Assembly (NCBI GenBank): GCA_023128035.1
Contig: JAGMES010000150.1
Location: forward strand, 1-10,454
Length of the DNA stretch: 10,454 nt
Direction: 5' to 3'
DNA from: Halanaerobiales bacterium
GTDB taxonomy: Bacteria; Bacillota_F; Halanaerobiia; DY22613
The notes beneath the pieces were generated by a model. That model made no database searches. It was not told where the DNA came from and was given only the letters and a program-made list of their open reading frames with translations. Numbering within the stretch: position 1 is the first letter of the stretch; every line of letters begins with the position of its first letter. Shown one piece after another: positions 7,445 to 10,454 of the stretch. A program made the position numbers and the translations under genes.

Positions 7445-7863
7445 ACTGACTTGCGTTTTTTTTTGTGTTTCTTTGGTTCGACTTTTTCAGCAGCATTACC
7501 GAATAATACTCCAACAACATATTCAAAGTTTTCTATATCCAAATCATTAGATAGTTGCTCTATAGAAATATCTGTTTCATTATTTCTATTAATAACTTTA
7601 TGAAGTAAATATAAAACACCATCCAGAGTATTCATCATAGTGTCATAATAATTATCATCGCCAGTTATTGACATTATTTCTTTAACATCTGGTACTTGTC
7701 CAGCTAGATTGTAAATATCAATAACTTCTTGCTTCTTTTTAGTATCGCACCATTTCTGAAAATCAGAAATATCTCCAAGAGTAATAGCCTTAACTTTGTA
7801 AGACTCTTTTCCAATAGTTATATCTGACAAACTCGATATTACATCTTTTAATTCTTTTGACAT
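7435..7863 (-). CDS. Tail assembly chaperone, first reading frame (gpG-like)
   Basis: The 142-residue protein is likely a tail assembly chaperone that coats the tape measure and recruits tube subunits. It starts at ATG 7863 with the RBS AGGAGAGAAAAT. It is acidic and largely helical, typical of this poorly conserved family: an N-terminal strand-like part (ITIGKESYKVKAITLGDISDFQKW, about 15-38, residues listed in two contiguous parts ITIGKESYKVKA and ITLGDISDFQKW), then helices to about residue 125, ending in a basic HKKKRKSVLN tail encoded at the A9 run. The main evidence is position between tail tube and tape measure plus an overlapping second frame. The overlap with the second frame is long enough (7435-7464) to permit recoding. 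Family assignment by sequence motif alone would be weak. Confidence 0.75.
   Translation of the reverse strand: MSKELKDVISSLSDITIGKESYKVKAITLGDISDFQKWCDTKKKQEVIDIYNLAGQVPDVKEIMSITGDDNYYDTMMNTLDGVLYLLHKVINRNNETDISIEQLSNDLDIENFEYVVGVLFGNAAEKVEPKKHKKKRKSVLN
7456..7464 (-). other. A9 slippery run, putative +1/-2 frameshift or transcriptional slippage site
   Basis: Nine A on the minus strand lie between CAC and CGC near the end of the first chaperone frame. Frame 0 reads AAA AAA AAA CGC and stops 18 bases further on. Moving +1 (one A skipped) or -2 (two A re-read) enters the open frame that begins AAC GCA AGT. A -1 shift gives only a short tail ending at TAG in the following 30 bases. RNA polymerase slippage giving A8 or A11 would have the same result. 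Confidence 0.6.
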
Positions 7864-7898
7864 ATTTTCTCTCCTATTTTTATTTAATTGTTAAGATA

Positions 7899-8276
7899 TT
7901 ACGCTTCCGAAATCGCACCAGTACCAGTTGCTTCCCAACTTACTGTTGCGTAATCATCAGCTGGAGCATTCAAACTAATGCTAGTTATGATTGCTGTTCC
8001 TGTATATCCAAGACCATCAACAGTATCAAATGTAAAAGCACCTGATGATCCGATAGTATTAGCCAAGTCAAGACCAACTGTATCATCAAGAGCAGTTTCA
8101 AAACTACAAGTCCAAGACTTTGTTGAAGCTGCTGCACTCTGCCAACTAGCATCTCCCATACATATATAATTTACCGTATCAGTACTAATATCTAATGATA
8201 CGTTGTTGAGGCACATTCCACTGATGCCTGTTCCTACGATTGCTAATGTACCTGAATCACATACAAACTTTGCCAT
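7899..8276 (-). CDS. Phage tail tube protein, second copy
   Basis: The 125-residue protein is a tail tube subunit, forming stacked hexameric rings around the tape measure. It is paralogous to the gene just upstream, about 58% identical by eye over the full length with a single three-residue gap near residue 14. Shared landmarks are KFVC at the start, CLNNV (C22), DTVNY.CMG (C39), ASTKS, ETALD, NTIG.SG, FDTVDG, IITS and ATVSWEA near the end. The last pattern (strand, Ala-Pro-x-Asp-Asp turn, then SWEA) is typical of the tail tube beta barrel. The start ATG 8276 has AAGGAG eight bases upstream. It differs from its neighbour by an additional C57, a shorter loop after residue 13 and a Gly/Ala-rich ending. 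Whether both copies are assembled into one tube is unknown. Confidence 0.82.
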   Translation of the reverse strand: MAKFVCDSGTLAIVGTGISGMCLNNVSLDISTDTVNYICMGDASWQSAAASTKSWTCSFETALDDTVGLDLANTIGSSGAFTFDTVDGLGYTGTAIITSISLNAPADDYATVSWEATGTGAISEA

Positions 8277-8300
8277 AATTAAATCTCCTTAAAGATTAAA
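8277..8300 (-). repeat. Leader of tail tube copy 2, matching the leader of copy 1
   Basis: The 24 bases before ATG 8276 contain TTTAATCTT, then AAGGA, then TTTAAT, in the same order as the 22 bases before the first copy's ATG (8796-8775). In the first copy those bases are the last codons of the tail terminator gene (FNLKGF plus stop). Here they are non-coding, which suggests a piece of that gene was carried along in the duplication. Confidence 0.6.
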
Positions 8301-8326
8301 TGATTTATGTTTTTAAGGAATATTTC

Positions 8327-8359
8327 TATTTTCACTTCCCACAATGGACGTGAAGAATA
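8327..8359 (-). promoter_or_regulatory. Hairpin in the spacer between the two tail tube genes
   Basis: The two arms, TATTCTTCACGTCC (8359-8346) and GGAAGTGAAAATA (8339-8327), pair with one G-A mismatch and one bulged C around the loop ATTGTG. No U-run follows, so it is not a standard intrinsic terminator. In a 105-base spacer inside an otherwise gapless operon it could be an RNA processing or stabilising element that sets the ratio of the two tube proteins. I saw no convincing promoter in the spacer. Confidence 0.5.
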
Positions 8360-8381
8360 CTACCTTATATACTAAACTCTA

Positions 8382-8774
8382 CTAACTTAAATTTTCTTCT
8401 ATATCTCCGTCACATATTGCTTCCCAACTAACCGTAGCAACATCATCAACTGGAGCATTTATATTTGCACTTGTTATTATTACAGTCGCGTTATAAGAAC
8501 CTCCGTCAACTGTATCAAAAATAAGTATTCCGCTCTTACCTATTGTATTATCTAAATCTATTCCATCAACTGAATCCAGAGCAGTTTCCCAACTGAATGT
8601 TGCCGATTTAGTAGACGCAAGACTATCAGTCCAACCATCTACTCCCATACATGGATAATTTACCGTATCAGCACTAATGTCTATTGTTACGTTATTTAGA
8701 CACCATGAACCGTCAGCAAAATCTAATGAATTACTAAAAACTAATGTTCCATTTAAACAAACAAATTTACTCAT
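8382..8774 (-). CDS. Phage tail tube protein, first copy
   Basis: The 130-residue protein is a tail tube subunit of the same family as the following gene, sharing about 58% of residues by eye. It starts at ATG 8774, one base after the TAA of the tail terminator gene (TAATATG), and uses AAAGGA inside that gene's last codons as its RBS. Conserved landmarks are KFVC, CLNNV (C25), DTVNYPCMG (C42), ASTKS, ETALD, NTIGKSG, FDTVDG, IITS and ATVSWEA. Its distinctive parts are a three-residue longer loop at about 13-24, an extra C121 and an acidic ending (DIEENLS). It sits between the terminator and chaperone genes, the canonical place for the major tail protein. Because it keeps the tight stop/start junction, it is more likely than its neighbour to hold the ancestral location. 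Confidence 0.82.
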   Translation of the reverse strand: MSKFVCLNGTLVFSNSLDFADGSWCLNNVTIDISADTVNYPCMGVDGWTDSLASTKSATFSWETALDSVDGIDLDNTIGKSGILIFDTVDGGSYNATVIITSANINAPVDDVATVSWEAICDGDIEENLS

Positions 8775-8796
8775 ATTAAAATCCTTTAAGATTAAA
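8775..8796 (-). repeat. Leader of tail tube copy 1, overlapping the end of the terminator gene
   Basis: These bases encode FNLKGF and the stop of the upstream gene and also carry the RBS (AAAGGA) of tail tube copy 1. The same ordered blocks recur before copy 2 at 8300-8277. This extends the tube gene duplication upstream of the coding sequence. Confidence 0.6.
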
Positions 8797-9168
8797 CTGT
8801 AATCTAATTTCTATAATATCATCCGTTTTAGTTATGATACCTCTATCTTTAAAAAAGATAGTTTCATTGTCATAACCTGTTATATCTATTTTTGTTCTAT
8901 CTAAATCATTTATTAATGTACTAGAAAATGCCCTTACCTCTTTGGATCCATTCTTTTTCCAACCATAAATTTTAACTTGTACTTCACAATCTAAACTTTC
9001 ATCGTTCATATGATAAACAGGAACATCACCAAAAATAGAAAAGGTACATACTGGTAAATCTGAATCTTGAGGAGCCTCATTTTCAAATACAGAAACAGAT
9101 GAACCTATACTTGTATTAATTGCTGTATAAACAGCATCTATAATATTTTGTTGGTCTACTAAACTCAT
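8776..9168 (-). CDS. Tail terminator / tail completion protein (DUF3168, gp17-like)
   Basis: The 130-residue protein probably caps the finished tail tube and joins it to the head. Evidence is the family-like layout: an N-terminal helix (about 5-20, QQNIIDAVYTAINTS), then VFENEAPQDSDLPVCTFSI at about 27-45, matching the common V..n.P..t.lP.i.f pattern, then EVQVKIYGW at 62-70, matching the strand that precedes the helix in this fold, then a helix (KEVRAFSSTLINDLD, 76-90) and closing strands. The start ATG 9168 lies one base after the previous stop (TAATATG). Its end overlaps the RBS of the tail tube gene. Position between the gp10-like gene and the tube gene is canonical. Confidence 0.75.
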   Translation of the reverse strand: MSLVDQQNIIDAVYTAINTSIGSSVSVFENEAPQDSDLPVCTFSIFGDVPVYHMNDESLDCEVQVKIYGWKKNGSKEVRAFSSTLINDLDRTKIDITGYDNETIFFKDRGIITKTDDIIEIRLQFNLKGF

Positions 9169-9169
9169 A

Positions 9170-9577
9170 TTAAATTATTCCTCTAAATTGCTTTAACATT
9201 TTCTTTTTCGCGGTTTTAATTGAAGGTCTAAAAAATGGTCTAGCTGGGATAATAACGCTCTTTGCCGTTCTCCAATAGTTACCTATTTTAAACTTCAATT
9301 TTTCTGCAGTCTTTACTTTAATAACGCCACCAAATTCGTGGATTCCAGCGTAAGACACATTAGTGCCAACGCCTACCGACAAATCATTAATATCACTTCT
9401 ATCTATCTGAATGCTACGCTTTAATTTTCCAGTTCCAACACCTAATTTTTTACTTGTTTTTGGTCCACTCAAATTATCCTTAATTTCATCTTGTAATACG
9501 ACCGAAGCCTTATCCAATCCTTTGATTAACTTCTTCTTTATATTTCGTTCTAAATTTAAATTAGGTTTATAGCTCAT
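9170..9577 (-). CDS. HK97 gp10-like head-tail/tail completion protein
   Basis: The 135-residue protein belongs to the HK97 gp10-type family found between head-closure and tail terminator genes and needed for tail completion. It shows the family's landmarks in order: a basic N-terminal helix (11-36), TGKLKRSI at 49-56, SYAGIHEFGG at 75-84 and the hallmark PARPFFRPSI at 111-120, followed by a Lys-rich C-terminal helix. ATG 9577 overlaps the stop of the previous gene by one base (TAATG), suggesting coupled translation. Length is normal for the family. It is basic overall (many Lys), unlike the acidic neighbours. Confidence in the family is high; the exact structural role in this phage is from family knowledge. 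Confidence 0.88.
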   Translation of the reverse strand: MSYKPNLNLERNIKKKLIKGLDKASVVLQDEIKDNLSGPKTSKKLGVGTGKLKRSIQIDRSDINDLSVGVGTNVSYAGIHEFGGVIKVKTAEKLKFKIGNYWRTAKSVIIPARPFFRPSIKTAKKKMLKQFRGII

Positions 9578-9888
9578 TATTTACTTATCACTAACTTCAT
9601 ATAAATATTTGGATATATATCTAATTCTCTAACCTCATATTCAACAGAATCATAAACAACAATATCATCCATTGTTATATCTAAAGCATCATCACAATAT
9701 ACTTTCCAACTAGGATTAGAATATTGTCTCCCCCCCTGTACCCTCTCGTCGCTTTTAAGAGGTTGCACCCGACAAGCAACAGATGTTAGGTAAGTATCGA
9801 AATAAGATACTGGCGATCCACCAGAGTCCTTAGAAACAACACTACGCTTTGTCTTAATTGTTGTATTAAATAAATGATTAGGTAACAT
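9577..9888 (-). CDS. Head-closure (stopper) / head-tail joining protein, SPP1 gp16-like
   Basis: The 103-residue protein fits the phage head-tail joining family that plugs the portal channel after packaging. It has the expected small beta-barrel layout: an N-terminal strand with ... IKTKRSVVSKDSGGSPVSYF (11-30), in which a D-x-GG turn precedes an aromatic, then VACRVQPLKSDERVQGGRQY (37-56), then WKVYCDD (61-67), then DDIVVYDSVEYEVREL (74-89), the typical 'd.i...g..yeV..i' ending. ATG 9888 has AGGA (in TAGGATTAAATATG) that overlaps the stop of the gene before it. Its place between adaptor-side genes and the gp10-like gene agrees. Confidence 0.78.
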   Translation of the reverse strand: MLPNHLFNTTIKTKRSVVSKDSGGSPVSYFDTYLTSVACRVQPLKSDERVQGGRQYSNPSWKVYCDDALDITMDDIVVYDSVEYEVRELDIYPNIYMKLVISK

Positions 9889-9896
9889 ATTTAATC

Positions 9897-10304
9897 CTAT
9901 TTTGTAATTATTATTTCTGTTTCTTTATCTGCATAATATTTAATAGTAAGTGAAGAATAGTCTGTTATATCTTCTCCGTTATACTTCACCTGTTTATCAG
10001 TAATTAGTAAACCATTACCTTCTATATGAATTGGATTCTCCAGGGCACAAGTTATCTTCATATTCGCAAAATCGAATTTATCTATTGTTACATCAACTTC
10101 TTGTATGTTAAATACGTCAAATAAATTAATGCCTCTATGACTTAGACTATCAACTGATACTTTATATTCAGAGATGATGTCGGTTCCTTTTCCGTCTTCC
10201 CCACCAAAAGCAATTACTTCATCTATTTTATTTCTACGAGTTTCTACGATCATTTTCGCAAGTTTTTTATAATTGTCTGCTTTTTTTTGTGTTTTTTTAA
10301 ACAT
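9897..10304 (-). CDS. Hypothetical protein in the head-tail connector region
   Basis: The 135-residue protein is not one I recognise. ATG 10304 follows AGGAGAGAAAT. The first 30 residues are strongly basic (MFKKTQKKADNYKKLAKM...), encoded partly by A7 and A8 runs, and probably helical. The rest is acidic and beta-rich: IDEVIAFGGEDGKG, then ISEYKVSVDSL, then VDVTIDKFDFANMKITC, ending with TIKYYADKETEIIITK. There is no signal peptide or membrane segment. It lies between the probable head-tail adaptor and the stopper, where most siphophages have no gene or a small extra connector or head protein. A virion or assembly role is likely from position but not shown by sequence. Confidence 0.72.
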   Translation of the reverse strand: MFKKTQKKADNYKKLAKMIVETRRNKIDEVIAFGGEDGKGTDIISEYKVSVDSLSHRGINLFDVFNIQEVDVTIDKFDFANMKITCALENPIHIEGNGLLITDKQVKYNGEDITDYSSLTIKYYADKETEIIITK

Positions 10305-10317
10305 ATTTCTCTCCTAT

Positions 10318-10454
10318 TTATATATACCAACGCATATAGTTAACTAAATTTTTAGCTAAATTACTATTATTATCCGGTGAAGAAAAATAAGATACTGAAA
10401 AATCACCCAACTCTTCACTCCTCACATTACTATCACGGTCAGTCTGATTCAGCG
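10318..10454 (-). CDS. Probable head-tail adaptor (connector) protein, C-terminal 44 residues only
   Basis: The 5' part lies beyond the right edge. One frame is open from the edge to TAA at 10320-10318, and the other two are stopped within the first 15 bases. The visible end contains RSEELGDFSVSY (residues 11-22 of the fragment), followed by a loop and a final helix (NLAKNLVNYMRWYI). A 'serlGdfsvsY' strand followed by a terminal helix is characteristic of the end of gp6/gp15-like adaptor proteins that dock below the portal. The gene lies upstream of the stopper as expected. The next gene's RBS begins four bases after its stop. The family call rests on a short fragment. Confidence 0.62.
   Translation of the reverse strand, partial: LNQTDRDSNVRSEELGDFSVSYFSSPDNNSNLAKNLVNYMRWYI

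Noticed and set aside
7430..7464. A conventional -1 frameshift at the A9 run
   Set aside because: The -1 frame ends at TAG about 35 bases after the run, giving only a short basic tail and not reaching the second chaperone frame.
7215..7526. Start of the second chaperone frame at 7526
   Set aside because: The codon is TTG without a Shine-Dalgarno and lies in the middle of the first chaperone frame; the ATG at 7418 or frameshift entry at the A9 run are better supported.
7857..8169. Two plus-strand open frames over the second tail tube gene and its flank
   Set aside because: They are antisense to a well-supported tail tube gene and lack initiation signals.
8277..8381. A promoter or intrinsic terminator between the tail tube genes
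   Set aside because: No -35/-10 pair with good spacing was found, and the hairpin present is not followed by a U-run.
1..10454. CRISPR arrays, tRNA genes, insertion sequences, attachment sites or defence genes
   Set aside because: No regularly spaced repeats, cloverleaf-like sequences, transposase or integrase motifs, or immunity domains were seen; the window is structural apart from the homing endonuclease.
1..10454. Stop codon reassignment, as in some gut phages
   Set aside because: Long frames end normally with TAA or TAG, adjacent genes start right after those stops, and no frame needs a stop read through.

Overview
This window is part of the virion-structure operon of a long-tailed, apparently siphovirus-like double-stranded DNA phage or prophage. 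Every supported gene lies on the minus strand, so transcription runs from high to low coordinates. The DNA is AT-rich (roughly one third G+C by eye), genes are packed with gaps of a few bases, and three junctions are one-base TAATG stop/start overlaps. Ribosome binding sites are of the AGGAG/GGAGAG kind and the one clear promoter is sigma70-like, so the host is an ordinary bacterium. The sequence alone does not identify the host. No sheath, integrase, lysis or replication gene is seen.

In transcription order (right to left), the window opens with the 3' end of a probable head-tail adaptor (10454-10318). An unrecognised 135-residue protein follows, then a head-closure (stopper) protein, an HK97 gp10-like protein and a tail terminator-like protein. 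Next come two tandem paralogous tail tube genes (8774-8382 and 8276-7899), separated by a 105-base spacer with a hairpin. The tail assembly chaperone follows; its second reading frame can be reached by frameshifting at an A9 run or by its own strong Shine-Dalgarno. The 694-residue tape measure protein is next.

After the tape measure, where distal tail, baseplate and receptor-binding genes normally lie, there are a 355-residue protein, a 209-residue protein with a Gly5 linker, an 865-residue Cys/Trp/Tyr-rich protein with an acidic tail, and the start of another gene running off the left edge. None of these four is recognisable to me by motif. They are called tail-tip or adhesion proteins from position and composition only.

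A free-standing HNH-AP2 homing endonuclease gene (3358-2831) sits between two of these tail genes. It has its own near-consensus promoter lying across a 30-base AT-only palindrome, and it looks like a later insertion into the operon.

Together the genes describe the path from portal to tail tip: adaptor and stopper close the head, the terminator caps the tail, the tube polymerises around the chaperone-coated tape measure, and the left-hand genes probably build the tip that contacts the host. The points most worth following are the +1/-2 chaperone recoding site with a Shine-Dalgarno in a hairpin loop, the duplicated tube genes with a duplicated leader, the promoter-carrying endonuclease, and the unfamiliar cysteine-rich tip protein.
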